A stretch of 64,000 nt of DNA from Rhodocyclaceae bacterium. GTDB lineage: Bacteria > Pseudomonadota > Gammaproteobacteria > Burkholderiales > Rhodocyclaceae. Positions within the stretch are counted from its first letter, which is position 1; each line of letters begins with the position of its first letter. The stretch covers positions 1-64,000 of the forward strand of contig JAGWTC010000007.1 in NCBI GenBank assembly GCA_028869135.1. Reading direction: 5' to 3'. The position numbers were made by a program, and so were the translations under genes. The notes below the pieces were generated by a model. That model did no database searches, was not told the DNA's origin, and worked only from the letters and a program-made list of their open reading frames with translations. This document shows, in pieces, positions 28,244 through 37,610 of this stretch.

Positions 28244-29575
28244 ATGAAGCCGGGCGAACTTGAACGAAACAACCCAGCCGGGATCGCCCGCAAACGCGTC
28301 GCGGTGGTTGGCAGCGGGATCAGCGGAATGGCCGCCGCCTGGCTGCTGCGGAATACGCATGAGGTCACGCTGTATGAGGCGGCCTCGCGGCTGGGCGGGC
28401 ATACCAACACCGTAGACGTGGAGCTCGAGGGGCTGCGCTTCCCGGTCGATACCGGCTTCCTCGTCTTCAATCAACGCACCTATCCCAATTTGTGCGCGCT
28501 GTTCGGGCAGCTCGGAATTGTGGCGGTGCCGAGTGAAATGAGCTTTTCGGCGCGTATCGACAGCCTCGATCTCGAGTGGGCGGGCAACGATCTCAATACG
28601 CTGTTCGGCCAGCGCCGCAATCTTCTGCGGCCGGCGTTTATCGGCATGGTGCGCGACATCCTGCGCTTCAATCGCGAGACCACGGCGCTGGCTTTGCGCG
28701 TGAACGAGGAGGCGGAGTCGCTCGGGGAGTTTCTTGAGCGCCGCCGTTTCGGCCAGTCCTTCCGCGACTGGTACCTCTTGCCTATGGCCGCAGCGATCTG
28801 GTCTTGTCCGACCGAGGCCATGCTCGCTTATCCGCTCGCCACGTTCGTTCGTTTCTGCCACAACCACGGGCTGCTGCAGATCATGAATCGGCCGCAGTGG
28901 CTGACCGTCAAGGGCGGCGGCCGCGAATATCTGCGGCGCATGGCCGCCGATCTCGACGACATTCGTCTCAACGCGCCGGTTGCGGCGGTTCGGCGCGCCG
29001 AGGACGGGGTTCATGTCTTGGCCGCCGATGGCTGGGCACGCTACGACGATGTTGTTTTTGCATGTCATAGCGACCAAGCCCTGGCCATTCTTGCCGACGA
29101 GGCGACGCCGGCCGAGCGTGCAGTCATCACAGCCGTGAAGTATCAGCCGAACCGGGCTGTGGTGCATACCGACAGCAGCCTCTTGCCGCAACGCCCCAGC
29201 TTGTGGTCTGCGTGGAACTACGCTGCCGGACCGGCGACTTCGGGCACTGCCCCGGTGGCGGTTTCCTACCTCATCAACAAGCTGCAGCCTGTGCCGGTGG
29301 AAACGCCTGTGATCGTCTCGCTCAACCCGTTCCGCGAGCCGGCGCCGGAAACAGTGATTGCCGATATCGATTACGCCCATCCGGTATTCGACCAGGCAGC
29401 GATCGAAGCGCAATGGCAGCTTCCAAACATCAACGGCCGCGATCACCTGTGGTTCTGCGGCGCCTGGAGCCGCTACGGCTTCCATGAAGATGGACTGCGT
29501 TCCGCCATTGCGGTTGCCCAGGGGATGGGCGTGGCCGTGCCATGGCAACAAAGCGCCGAGGTCGTTGCGGCGTGA
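28244..29575 (+). CDS. FAD/NAD(P)-binding amine-oxidase-family oxidoreductase
   Basis: 443 aa from the ATG at 28244 (GAAGG 7 bases upstream). The N-terminal Rossmann motif is VAVVGSGISGMAAAWLL, then YEAASRLGGHTNTVDVE, the second FAD contact of the amine oxidase/protoporphyrinogen oxidase fold. The C-terminal segment HLWFCGAWSRYGFHEDGLRS closes the FAD site. Proteins of this kind sit beside DUF1365 and Cfa-like genes. One such flavoprotein (UfaD) acts in furan fatty acid synthesis in Rhodobacter, so oxidation of a methylated acyl chain is a plausible role. First gene of the operon, with a leader of about 115 nt. Confidence 0.85.
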   Translation: MKPGELERNNPAGIARKRVAVVGSGISGMAAAWLLRNTHEVTLYEAASRLGGHTNTVDVELEGLRFPVDTGFLVFNQRTYPNLCALFGQLGIVAVPSEMSFSARIDSLDLEWAGNDLNTLFGQRRNLLRPAFIGMVRDILRFNRETTALALRVNEEAESLGEFLERRRFGQSFRDWYLLPMAAAIWSCPTEAMLAYPLATFVRFCHNHGLLQIMNRPQWLTVKGGGREYLRRMAADLDDIRLNAPVAAVRRAEDGVHVLAADGWARYDDVVFACHSDQALAILADEATPAERAVITAVKYQPNRAVVHTDSSLLPQRPSLWSAWNYAAGPATSGTAPVAVSYLINKLQPVPVETPVIVSLNPFREPAPETVIADIDYAHPVFDQAAIEAQWQLPNINGRDHLWFCGAWSRYGFHEDGLRSAIAVAQGMGVAVPWQQSAEVVAA

Positions 29576-30357
29576 GCGTCTGGCCACAAGTCGATACCGC
29601 CATTCATTGGTGCGAAGGGCGTGTCATGCACATGCGCAGCACGGTTGCCCGGCATCGATTCGTCTATCCGATTGCCTTCCTGCGCATTCCCCTGTCCGAG
29701 TTGAGCGCCGGGCGACGCTGGGGCGGGTTGTTCGGCATTAATCGTGCGGCGATCTTCGCCTTCCATGAACGTGACCACGGTGCGCGTGACGGCAGTTCTC
29801 TGATGCCCTGGTTGCGTGCGCAACTGGCGGCGCAACACGTCGATTTCCCGCTGGGGGCGGTGGTCTTGCAGACCTTTCCGCGCCTGTTCGGCTATGTCTT
29901 CAATCCGGTCAGCTTCTGGTTCTGCCATGACACGGACGGTCAGTTGCGTGCCGTCCTCTGCGAGGTCAATAACACCTTTGGCGAGTCCCATAACTATCTG
30001 GTGCGCCATGCCGATCTGCAGCCAATTGTTTCGGGCGATGTGCTGGTGACGCAGAAGGTCTTTCATGTATCGCCCTTCTTTCCGGTTGCCGGCAGCTACC
30101 GTTTCCGCTTTCTTGCCCGGCCCGGACAGGCCGGCGTGAATATCGAATATCGCGAGGCCGACGGGCCGGCCCTGATCGCCCACGTGGGCGGCCGGCTGCA
30201 GGCCCTCTCGGCAGTTCGTCTGCTCGGGGCCTTGTTGCGTTTCCCCCTCATGACCGTCGGCGTCATGTTCCGCATTCACTGGCACGCCCTTCATCTATGG
30301 CGCAAGGGCGCTGCCTTTCATCGCAAGCCTGTTCCCCCTCTGGAGCGCACCACATGA
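29572..30357 (+). CDS. DUF1365 family protein
   Basis: 261 aa from the GTG at 29572, overlapping the previous stop as GTGA. Family hallmarks: GRVMHMRSTVARHRFVYPIA near the N-terminus, FGYVFNPVSFWFCHD and CEVNNTFGESHNYL in the middle. The function is not established. It is almost always found between the FAD oxidoreductase and the Cfa-like methyltransferase, which points to lipid modification. The final four bases overlap the next gene (ATGA). No membrane helix is clear. Confidence 0.92.
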   Translation: MSVWPQVDTAIHWCEGRVMHMRSTVARHRFVYPIAFLRIPLSELSAGRRWGGLFGINRAAIFAFHERDHGARDGSSLMPWLRAQLAAQHVDFPLGAVVLQTFPRLFGYVFNPVSFWFCHDTDGQLRAVLCEVNNTFGESHNYLVRHADLQPIVSGDVLVTQKVFHVSPFFPVAGSYRFRFLARPGQAGVNIEYREADGPALIAHVGGRLQALSAVRLLGALLRFPLMTVGVMFRIHWHALHLWRKGAAFHRKPVPPLERTT

Positions 30358-31583
30358 ATGCATCTAGCGAAACCTGTCCTACCCTGACGCTGGCTCCGCC
30401 GGCCCGGCATCGCAGCGCCGCCGCCGAGCTGGTGCTTGAACTGCTGGGTGGCCTGCGCTGGGGGACTGCAGTGTTCACCCTGCCGGATGGTGAAGTTGCC
30501 GAATGCGGCCATGGCGAACCGCGAGTGCATTGCGCCATCCACGACGAAAATGTCTTCGAGCGCGCCTTGGCGCACGGCGACATCGGTTTCGCCGAAGGGT
30601 ATATGGCGGGCGAATGGGACTGCGATTCGCTCGGCGAGCTGCTGACCTTGCTGGCCGGTAACCGGGAAACAATCGCGCGCGCCTTGCATGGGTCGATGTG
30701 GCGGCTGATCGGCCATCGGCTTCGCCATCTGCTGCGCAGCAATACGCGCTGGGGCAGCCGCCGAAATATCCAGGCGCATTACGATCTCGGCAACGATTTC
30801 TACCGCGCCTGGCTGGATCCGAGCATGAGCTATTCAAGCGCACGCTTCAGTTCGCCCGATGAAGATCTGCATGCCGCGCAGCTCAACAAGTATCGCAGTC
30901 TGTTGCGAGAGATGGGCGTACAAGCGGGCCAGCATCTGCTGGAAATCGGCTGCGGCTGGGGCGGCCTCGCAGAGGTGGCATGCATCGAGTTCGGCTGTCG
31001 TGTCACAGGCCTCACGCTTTCCCCGTCGCAACTTGCCTGGTCGCGCGAACGCGCGGCGAACGGCGGGTTTGACGATCGTGCCGAGTTCTACCTGCGCGAC
31101 TACCGTGACGAGCGCGGGCAGTACGACCATATCGTGTCCATCGAAATGATTGAAGCCGTGGGCGAACGCTACTGGCCCACGTATTTTGCCCAGCTTCAGG
31201 CCCGGCTCAAGCGCGGCGGCCGTATCGGCATCCAGGCCATCACCATCGCAGATGAGCTCTTTGCGAACTATCGGCGCGGGACGGACTTCATCCAGCGCTA
31301 CATCTTCCCCGGCGGCATGCTGCCCTCGCCGAATGTCATACGCCAGCAGGCCGTACGCGCCGGATTGCGCATTGTCGATCAGCAAGCCTTCGGCCCGGCT
31401 TATGCGCGTACGCTGGTGTGCTGGCGCGACACCTTCGAGGCCAAGCTGGACGAGATCAGGGCACAGGGCTTCGATGAGCGCTTCATCCGCATGTGGCGCT
31501 TCTACTTGAGCTACTGCGAAGCCGGCTTCCGCGCCGGCTCCACCGATGTCTACCATTACGTGCTGACGCACGCCGATTCATGA
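30354..31583 (+). CDS. cyclopropane-fatty-acyl-phospholipid synthase-family methyltransferase
   Basis: 409 aa. SAM-dependent enzyme that adds a methyl or methylene to an unsaturated acyl chain of membrane phospholipid. SAM motif LEIGCGWGGLAEVA and the Cfa blocks HYDLGNDFYRAWLDPSMSYS, RDYRDERGQYDHIVSIEMIE and FIQRYIFPGGMLPS are present. The N-terminal lipid-binding domain is of the usual size. In this cluster type the product may be a methylated or furan fatty acid rather than cyclopropane. An ATG 57 bases upstream would extend into the DUF1365 gene and is rejected in favour of the ATGA overlap. Confidence 0.93.
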   Translation: MNASSETCPTLTLAPPARHRSAAAELVLELLGGLRWGTAVFTLPDGEVAECGHGEPRVHCAIHDENVFERALAHGDIGFAEGYMAGEWDCDSLGELLTLLAGNRETIARALHGSMWRLIGHRLRHLLRSNTRWGSRRNIQAHYDLGNDFYRAWLDPSMSYSSARFSSPDEDLHAAQLNKYRSLLREMGVQAGQHLLEIGCGWGGLAEVACIEFGCRVTGLTLSPSQLAWSRERAANGGFDDRAEFYLRDYRDERGQYDHIVSIEMIEAVGERYWPTYFAQLQARLKRGGRIGIQAITIADELFANYRRGTDFIQRYIFPGGMLPSPNVIRQQAVRAGLRIVDQQAFGPAYARTLVCWRDTFEAKLDEIRAQGFDERFIRMWRFYLSYCEAGFRAGSTDVYHYVLTHADS

Positions 31584-32107
31584 TGAGGCGTTTGATAGGC
31601 ATAGCCTTGGTTGTGCTATTCGCGGCGGGCAAGGCCGACGGTCGCCTGCCTTCAGCCGTGCCTGACGCGGATCGCTGGCAGTTGCAGGGCCGCGGCGAGA
31701 TGCGCTGGTTCGGCTTTCCCATCTATGACGCAAAGCTTTGGCGTAGCGGCGACCAATGGCGCAACGATGCGCCGTATGCGCTTGAGCTGAACTACCGTCG
31801 CGACATCAGCGCCGAGCGTCTCGTTGCGACGAGCATCGACGAGATGGTTCGACTTGGAGAGCGCGACGAGGCGCGGTTGCAGCAGTGGCGCGCCGCGCTG
31901 ACGCGAGTGTTTCCCTCCGTGCGCGAGGGCGACACCATCGTCGGGCTGCACGAGCCGGGACGCGGTGCGCGTTTCTTCCATAACGGCCGCCCGACGGGAC
32001 GAGTGGACGATGCCGCGCTCGCCGCTGCCTTCTTTGCCATCTGGCTGGATCCGCGCACCAAGGCGCCCGAACTCCGTGAGCAACTGCTCGCGGCTAACGA
32101 AAAGTAG
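31580..32107 (+). CDS. chalcone isomerase-like exported protein
   Basis: 175 aa, starting at the ATGATG that overlaps the preceding stop. A signal peptide (MRRLIGIALVVLFAAGKADG) is followed by the chalcone-isomerase-like fold (GEMRWFGFPIYDAKLWRSG, LELNYRRDISAERLVATSIDEM, FAIWLDPRTKAPELREQLL). Bacterial members lack flavonoid substrates; the fold binds fatty acids in some plant relatives, which suits a lipid-modification operon. The catalytic function is unknown. Location is probably the periplasm. Confidence 0.85.
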   Translation: MMRRLIGIALVVLFAAGKADGRLPSAVPDADRWQLQGRGEMRWFGFPIYDAKLWRSGDQWRNDAPYALELNYRRDISAERLVATSIDEMVRLGERDEARLQQWRAALTRVFPSVREGDTIVGLHEPGRGARFFHNGRPTGRVDDAALAAAFFAIWLDPRTKAPELREQLLAANEK

Positions 32108-32118
32108 CCAGGGCTCGC

Positions 32119-33351
32119 ATGCATACCGCACGCTATATCGCCTACGCCTTGCCGGGCCTGCCGCTGGCCCTGTTCGCGCTGCCGCTGTATGTGCATATGC
32201 CCAAGCTGTATGCGGAACATGCGGGGCTGCCGCTCGCCCTGATCGGTGGCGCGCTGCTCGGTGTTAGGTGCCTCGATGCGCTGTGCGATCCGCTGCTTGG
32301 CCGCTGGTGCGACCGCCATCGCCGCCGCAAGCCGATGCTTCTGCTCGCGCTGCCTTTTCTCATCAGCGGCGGTTTCATGCTGCTGCAGCCGCCGAGTGAC
32401 GCAAGCCTGCCCTGGCTGCTCTGCGGCCTGCTGCTGGCTTATGCCGGGTATGCTTTGGCGCAGATCAATCATCAGGCCTGGGGCGCGGAGTTCCCGCCCG
32501 ACGACGGCGGACGCCTGCGCGCGACAGCATGGCGCGAGGGCGCCGCGCTGCTGGGCGTCCTGCTTGCGGCCGGCTTGCCCAACGTTCTGGCGGACGACCT
32601 GGCGCAGGGACTGGCGCGCTTGCTTTGGCTATTCGTTCCCGTGCTATGCATCGCCACCTTCATTGCGCTGGCCGGGGTACCGTCGCCGGCGGCTCGCTCG
32701 GATGCAGACGACGGCGCTACCTTTTTTTCCCCATGGCGTTCGGCCTCGTTCAGACGACTGGTTCTGATCTACGGCATCAACGGCGTCGCCGCGGCCGTGC
32801 CGGCCACGCTGGTGCTGTTTTACGTTGCCGATGTTCTGCACGCGGGCGCCAGGAGCGGCGCGTTTCTACTGGCCTATTTCTGCGCGGGCGCGCTGGCCCT
32901 GCCGTTCTGGGCAGCGCTGGCCGGACGCATTGGCCGTCTCGCCACCTGGCGTTGGGCCATGCTGTTGGCAATCACAAGTTTCGCCGCAACGCCGTTTCTC
33001 TCCAGCGGCGATGCGGCCATCTTCGCCGTCGTCTGTGTGTTGTCCGGGATCGCCCTCGGCGCCGACCTTGCCATGCCGCCGGCCTTGCTTGCAGAGCATG
33101 TGGCGCAGCACGGTCAGGCCGCAACCAGTTATGGCTGGTGGACCGCTGCGACTAAGCTGACGCTCGCGCTTGCGGCGGGCATTGCGTTGCCGCTAGTGTC
33201 CGCTTTCGGCTACGTGCCGGAGCAGGGCGGGGCGGCTGCGCTGGCTTGGGTTTATGGCGCCACGCCCTTGCTACTCAAGGCCCTGGCGCTATGGGCGCTG
33301 CTCAGCGCACAAACTCTTTTGCAACCCCTCGATCAAGGAGCTTCGGCATGA
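32119..33351 (+). CDS. GPH/MFS-family transporter of the lipid-modification operon
   Basis: 410 aa, about twelve hydrophobic helices. The N-terminal DALCDPLLGRWCDRHRRRKP is the signature loop of the glycoside-pentoside-hexuronide:cation symporter branch of the MFS. A transporter of this type is also present in the Rhodobacter sphaeroides sigmaE/ChrR singlet-oxygen operon as I recall it. The substrate is unknown; a lipid or flippase-like role is possible but not shown. The last codon overlaps the lipoprotein gene by 4 bp. Confidence 0.85.
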   Translation: MHTARYIAYALPGLPLALFALPLYVHMPKLYAEHAGLPLALIGGALLGVRCLDALCDPLLGRWCDRHRRRKPMLLLALPFLISGGFMLLQPPSDASLPWLLCGLLLAYAGYALAQINHQAWGAEFPPDDGGRLRATAWREGAALLGVLLAAGLPNVLADDLAQGLARLLWLFVPVLCIATFIALAGVPSPAARSDADDGATFFSPWRSASFRRLVLIYGINGVAAAVPATLVLFYVADVLHAGARSGAFLLAYFCAGALALPFWAALAGRIGRLATWRWAMLLAITSFAATPFLSSGDAAIFAVVCVLSGIALGADLAMPPALLAEHVAQHGQAATSYGWWTAATKLTLALAAGIALPLVSAFGYVPEQGGAAALAWVYGATPLLLKALALWALLSAQTLLQPLDQGASA

Positions 33352-33875
33352 TCAAACGTCTGTGTTGTCTGATTTTCGGCTGGCTGGGTCTGGCCGGCTG
33401 CGCCAACGTCGATATTGCCAAGTACCGGGCCGAACAGCCTGTGCTGGATCTGCACACCTACTTCGCCGGCACGCTCGACGCCTGGGGCATGTTCCAGGAT
33501 CGATCGGGCGCGGTGGTGAAACGCTTCCATGTCGTCATCGAAGCAAGCTGGCAGGGCGAGGTCGGCACGCTCGATGAGCGTTTCAGCTATAGCGACGGCA
33601 CTACTCAGCGTCGCGTATGGACGCTTACCCGGCAAGCCGACGGCCGTTATCTCGGCACGGCGGACGATGTCGTCGGAACCGCCGTTGGCGAACTAGCCGG
33701 CAATGCCCTGCATTGGCGCTACGTTCTGGCGCTGCCGGTAGACGGGAAGGTGTATCACGTGGACTTCGACGACTGGATGTTCCTGATGGACGAGAAGACC
33801 ATGCTCAACCGATCGGCCATGAGCAAGTTCGGCTTCCATCTCGGCGAGGTCACGCTGAGCTTCCGCAAGCGGTAA
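33348..33875 (+). CDS. DUF3833 family lipoprotein
   Basis: 175 aa from the ATG at 33348 (ATGA overlap). The lipoprotein signal ends in LAGC, giving lipidated Cys18. The mature part has the DUF3833 blocks LDLHTYFAGTLDAWGMFQDR and VDFDDWMFLMDEKTMLNRS. It is a beta-rich, lipocalin-like protein probably anchored to the outer membrane. Function is not established. Its constant presence with Cfa/DUF1365/SDR genes suggests lipid binding or delivery. Confidence 0.9.
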   Translation: MIKRLCCLIFGWLGLAGCANVDIAKYRAEQPVLDLHTYFAGTLDAWGMFQDRSGAVVKRFHVVIEASWQGEVGTLDERFSYSDGTTQRRVWTLTRQADGRYLGTADDVVGTAVGELAGNALHWRYVLALPVDGKVYHVDFDDWMFLMDEKTMLNRSAMSKFGFHLGEVTLSFRKR

Positions 33876-33886
33876 GCAGGCAGCAC

Positions 33887-34666
33887 ATGAGCCTCAATCC
33901 GAAAATCTCCGACTGGCGCGGCAAGCGCGTCTGGCTGCTCGGCGCATCCAGCGGCATCGGTGCGGCCCTGGCGCAGGCGCTGGCCGAGGGCGGCGCGCGG
34001 GTTGCCTTGTCGGCACGGCATGCCGAGGCCGTTGAGCGCATGCGCCGGGAATTGCCGGGCGCGGATCATTTGGCGGTGAGCTGCGATGCGACCCAGCCAG
34101 CGCAGCTTGAGGCGGCTTGCGCGAGCTTGTCGGACGCGTGGGGCGGCATCGATGTCGCCATCTATCTCGCCGGCGATTATGTTCCCCTGCGCGCCGCTGA
34201 TTTCACGCCGGCCGCGGTGCGCAAATTGTGCGAGGTGAATTACCTGGGTGCCGTCAACTTTGCGTATGCGGTGCTACCCCTGCTGCCGCAGTGCGGTAGC
34301 GGCGGCCTGGTGCTGGTGTCCAGCGTGGCCGGCTATCGGGGCTTGCCGAAGGCCTTGGGCTACGGCGCCTCCAAAGCGGCCTTGAGCTATTTTGCCGAAG
34401 CCCTGTTCATCGATCTTCAGCCACGCGGCATCGGGGTCTGGGTCGTCCACCCTGGGTTCGTGGCGACCCGGCTCACGGCACAAAACGATTTCAGCATGCC
34501 GGCACTGATTACGCCCGAGCTTGCCGCGAGGTGTCTTATCGATGGGTTGGCTGGCGGCGGTTTCGAGCTTCATTTCCCGAAACGCTTCACGCGCTTCATG
34601 AAGTTGTTGCGCCTGCTGCCCGATTGCGTCTATTTCCGGCTGATGCGCCGTGTGGCAGGGGATTGA
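33887..34666 (+). CDS. short-chain dehydrogenase/reductase
   Basis: 259 aa. NAD(P)-dependent oxidoreductase. The Rossmann motif is LLGASSGIGAALAQAL, the substrate Ser lies in VLVSSVAGYRG and the catalytic Tyr/Lys in YGASKAALSYF. The substrate is unknown. In this operon it may reduce or oxidise an acyl-chain intermediate. ORF start at ATG 33887; spacing 11 bp from the lipoprotein gene, 2 bp before the NTF2-like gene. Confidence 0.92.
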   Translation: MSLNPKISDWRGKRVWLLGASSGIGAALAQALAEGGARVALSARHAEAVERMRRELPGADHLAVSCDATQPAQLEAACASLSDAWGGIDVAIYLAGDYVPLRAADFTPAAVRKLCEVNYLGAVNFAYAVLPLLPQCGSGGLVLVSSVAGYRGLPKALGYGASKAALSYFAEALFIDLQPRGIGVWVVHPGFVATRLTAQNDFSMPALITPELAARCLIDGLAGGGFELHFPKRFTRFMKLLRLLPDCVYFRLMRRVAGD

Positions 34667-34668
34667 AG

Positions 34669-35088
34669 ATGACGGCACTGGACGAGCTGATTGCCTTTTA
34701 TGAAAACCTGACGCTGGCCGACGTAGAGCGCTTTGCCGAGTTTTACAGCGATGACGCCTATTTCAAGGATCCCTTCAACGAGGTGCTTGGTGTGGAGGCT
34801 ATCCAGCGAATTTTCCGCCACATGTTCAAGCAGCTTGAGTCGCCGCGCTTCCACGTTGCCGAACGGATCGTCGATCCTCGCGGCGATGCTGTGCTGGTCT
34901 GGAAGCTCGGCTATCGCTCGCGCCTTCTCGGCGAGCAGGTCATGCGTGGCGTCAGCCATCTGCGCTTTGGCGGCGACGGCAAGGTCATTTACCATCGGGA
35001 CTATTGGGATGCGTCCGAGGAGCTTTACGCCAAGGTGCCCTTGCTCGGAGGTCTGATGCGCCTGCTCAAGCGGGGTCTGTCTGCATGA
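34669..35088 (+). CDS. NTF2-like/SnoaL-family protein
   Basis: 139 aa. A single NTF2-like cone fold: LIAFYENLTLADVERFAEFY, YFKDPFNEVLGVEAIQRIF, then strands ending in KVIYHRDYWDASEELYAKV. Such proteins are small-molecule isomerases, hydratases or binding proteins. It is the last gene of the operon, 2 bp after the SDR. A nuclear-transport-factor-like protein is part of equivalent clusters elsewhere. Function inferred only as part of the lipid pathway. Confidence 0.88.
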   Translation: MTALDELIAFYENLTLADVERFAEFYSDDAYFKDPFNEVLGVEAIQRIFRHMFKQLESPRFHVAERIVDPRGDAVLVWKLGYRSRLLGEQVMRGVSHLRFGGDGKVIYHRDYWDASEELYAKVPLLGGLMRLLKRGLSA

Positions 35089-35223
35089 ACCCGCCTCGTA
35101 CCTGGCAGTGTGTGGTGCGTCAATCTGGCCGTGATGGTGTCATCGAATAGTTTGTTTTTGACGCCTGACGGTTCTGGCTTGCCGTTGCCGCTAAGGCCTT
35201 CAACTATCTAGGAATCAGCAATC

Positions 35224-36549
35224 GTGTTTTTTAAAAAGCATCAACGCCGTATCAAAGAACTGGAAGCTCAGGTGGGAGAGTGCGAGGCGCTTCTGGACGC
35301 GCTTTCACGATCGACCGCCTGTGTGGAGCTCGCGCTCGATGGCACGATCCTCAAGACGAACGACCGGTTCTGCAAGGTTCTCGGCTACGCGGAAAGCGAG
35401 CTGCTCGGCAGAAAGCACGCGCAGCTTTGCTTCGATGACTACGCGGGGACCGCCGAGTACACCAGGTTCTGGATGCGGCTGCGCGCCGGGGAGCACTTCG
35501 GCGGCCAATTCCCACGACGCAACAAGCATGGCCAAACGGTGTGGCTGGAAGCCACCTATAACCCGATTCTGGATGCGCACGGCAATGTCGCGAAGGTGGT
35601 CAAATTTGCGACCGACGTCACTGAAAAGGTGGAACGGGCGAACAGCGCCACCGCCATGCTGGATGCGGTCGAGCGTTCAACCGCGGTGATCGAGTTCAAA
35701 CCCGACGGTACGATTCTTCGCGCCAACCCGAATTTTCTGTCCACCATGGGCTATACCGAGGCACAAGTCGTCGGGCAGCATCACCGCCTGTTTTGCAGTG
35801 CGGCATTGCAGGCGAGCGCCGAGTATGCCGGCTTCTGGCGACGCCTCGGGCGTGGCGATTTCTTCTCGGGGCAATTCAGCCGGGTCAACAGTCGTGGCGA
35901 TGAAGTCTGGCTTGAGGCCACGTATAACCCGGTTTTCGACGCTGACGGCCGCGTCATCAAGGTGGTGAAGTTTGCGACCGACATTACCGAACGGGTGCAT
36001 CGTCATCATGCCGAGAAGGAGGGCGCCACCACGGCGTATAACGTCGCGCTGGAAACGAAAGCCATATCCGAGGAAGGTGCCAGAACCATTCTCGAATCGG
36101 TCACGACGGTAAACACCGTTGCCGAGCAGTTCGGCAATGCGGTGCGGCAGGTCGGCCGTTTGGGCGACAAGACGCAGACCATCACCTCTATCGTCAAGAC
36201 GATCAAGGAGATTGCCGACCAGACCAATCTGCTGGCGCTGAATGCGGCGATCGAGGCTGCCCGGGCGGGGGAGTCGGGACGCGGCTTCGCCGTCGTGGCG
36301 GATGAGGTCAGAAAGCTGGCCGAGCGCACCAGCAGCTCGACCAGCGAGATCAGCGAGACCATCAATGCGATTCAGGTAGAGTCGTCCTTGGTCACGACAA
36401 CGATGGACGAGGGGCTGGTTTCGGTAACTCAAGTGGTCAGTCTCGCCAATCAGGCCGGCGAATCCATCCAGAGGATTCAGAAGGATTCCCAGCGCGTCGT
36501 CGATGTGATCCGCGCGCTATCGGAAACGGTAGCCAGAGACGGGCGGTAG
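35224..36549 (+). CDS. BdlA-like soluble PAS-PAS chemoreceptor
   Basis: 441 aa with a GTG start. A short coiled coil precedes two PAS domains (about residues 25-145 and 148-265). They are near-duplicates: both contain [13 protein letters not shown] and [10 protein letters not shown]. The C-terminus is a methyl-accepting signalling domain with the hairpin tip [20 protein letters not shown]. No membrane helix or signal peptide, so it is cytosolic. This matches the plan of Pseudomonas BdlA, a regulator of biofilm dispersal through c-di-GMP. The EAL gene 101 bp downstream supports such a link. A role in chemotaxis proper is the alternative. Confidence 0.88.
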   Translation: MFFKKHQRRIKELEAQVGECEALLDALSRSTACVELALDGTILKTNDRFCKVLGYAESELLGRKHAQLCFDDYAGTAEYTRFWMRLRAGEHFGGQFPRRNKHGQTVWLEATYNPILDAHGNVAKVVKFATDVTEKVERANSATAMLDAVERSTAVIEFKPDGTILRANPNFLSTMGYTEAQVVGQHHRLFCSAALQASAEYAGFWRRLGRGDFFSGQFSRVNSRGDEVWLEATYNPVFDADGRVIKVVKFATDITERVHRHHAEKEGATTAYNVALETKAISEEGARTILESVTTVNTVAEQFGNAVRQVGRLGDKTQTITSIVKTIKEIADQTNLLALNAAIEAARAGESGRGFAVVADEVRKLAERTSSSTSEISETINAIQVESSLVTTTMDEGLVSVTQVVSLANQAGESIQRIQKDSQRVVDVIRALSETVARDGR

Positions 36550-36650
36550 ACGGAGTCGGACCCGGACGAAAGGAGGGGCGGTCGCGCAGAGACGTGGGCG
36601 CCCGCCGCCTGCTACTATCGGTAGGCCACTTCTTCATTTTGAGCCGACGT

Positions 36651-37427
36651 ATGAGCCAGACACGCTATCCGCAACCCTTTTCCGCCGCCAGTTGCGCGAG
36701 CTGCCGCGATCTTTCGGCGCTTGGCTTTGAATTCAGCATGGCGTTCCAGCCTATCGTCGATTTGCATACGCGCCGCCCCTTCGCTTATGAAGCGCTGGTG
36801 CGCGGGCCCAACGGCGAGGGTGCTGCGAGCGTACTGGCACAGATTAACGACGCCAATCGCTATCGCTTCGATCAGGCGTGCCGAGTCAAGGCCATTGAGC
36901 TGGCGAGCCGGCTTGGCTTGCACAAGCTGCCCGACTGCAAGCTCAGCATCAACTTCATGCCGAACGCGGTATACCGTCCCGAAACGTGCATACGCGCTAC
37001 CCTCGAGGCCAGCCGTGATTTCGACTTCCCGGTGGAGCGCCTGATGTTCGAGGTGACCGAGGGCGAGCGCGTCGAGGATCCGCAGCATCTGGTCGGCATC
37101 TTCAGCGAGTACCGGCGCCAAGGTTTTACGACGGCCATCGACGATTTCGGATCCGGCTACTCCGGCCTTAACCTGCTGGCGACCTTTCAGCCGCATGTCC
37201 TGAAGCTGGACATGGATCTGACCCGTGACATCGGCAATCATTCGGCGCGCCAGGCCATTGTCGCCGGGGTCTTGCTTGTGGCGGAGCGCCTCGGCATCAC
37301 GGTGGTCGCGGAGGGGGTGGAGACCCAGAGCGAATGCGATTGTCTGGCGCAGATGGGGGTCCGCTACATCCAGGGCTACCTGTTCGCCAAGCCGAAATTC
37401 GAAGGCTTGCAGGCGGGGCTGTTCTAG
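36651..37427 (+). CDS. EAL-domain c-di-GMP phosphodiesterase
   Basis: 258 aa from the ATG at 36651. A single EAL domain with nearly all catalytic elements: YEALVRG (EAL), the Asn of KLSINFMPN, FEVTEGERV, DDFGSGYSGL, LKLDMDLTRD (catalytic Lys region), EGVET and the final YIQGYLFAKP. It should hydrolyse c-di-GMP to pGpG. The N-terminus has CASC, a possible metal or redox pair, and no sensor domain. The preceding BdlA-like protein could be its regulator. Related stand-alone EAL proteins bind light or redox antirepressor partners. Confidence 0.92.
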   Translation: MSQTRYPQPFSAASCASCRDLSALGFEFSMAFQPIVDLHTRRPFAYEALVRGPNGEGAASVLAQINDANRYRFDQACRVKAIELASRLGLHKLPDCKLSINFMPNAVYRPETCIRATLEASRDFDFPVERLMFEVTEGERVEDPQHLVGIFSEYRRQGFTTAIDDFGSGYSGLNLLATFQPHVLKLDMDLTRDIGNHSARQAIVAGVLLVAERLGITVVAEGVETQSECDCLAQMGVRYIQGYLFAKPKFEGLQAGLF

Positions 37428-37610
37428 GGGAAAGAGGGGGCCATCCGCGCTTCCGAACCTCGTCGCAAAAGAGCACATCGCGTTGCGTGCTGCTTTCACT
37501 CCATCGGCGGCGCATTAGTGCCAACGCGCTAAATGCGAGTATTTCGAGCGAGGGGGGGCAATCCGGATTCCATCTAGCATTTGCTTTCAAATTGAGCTTC
37601 CACGACAAGG

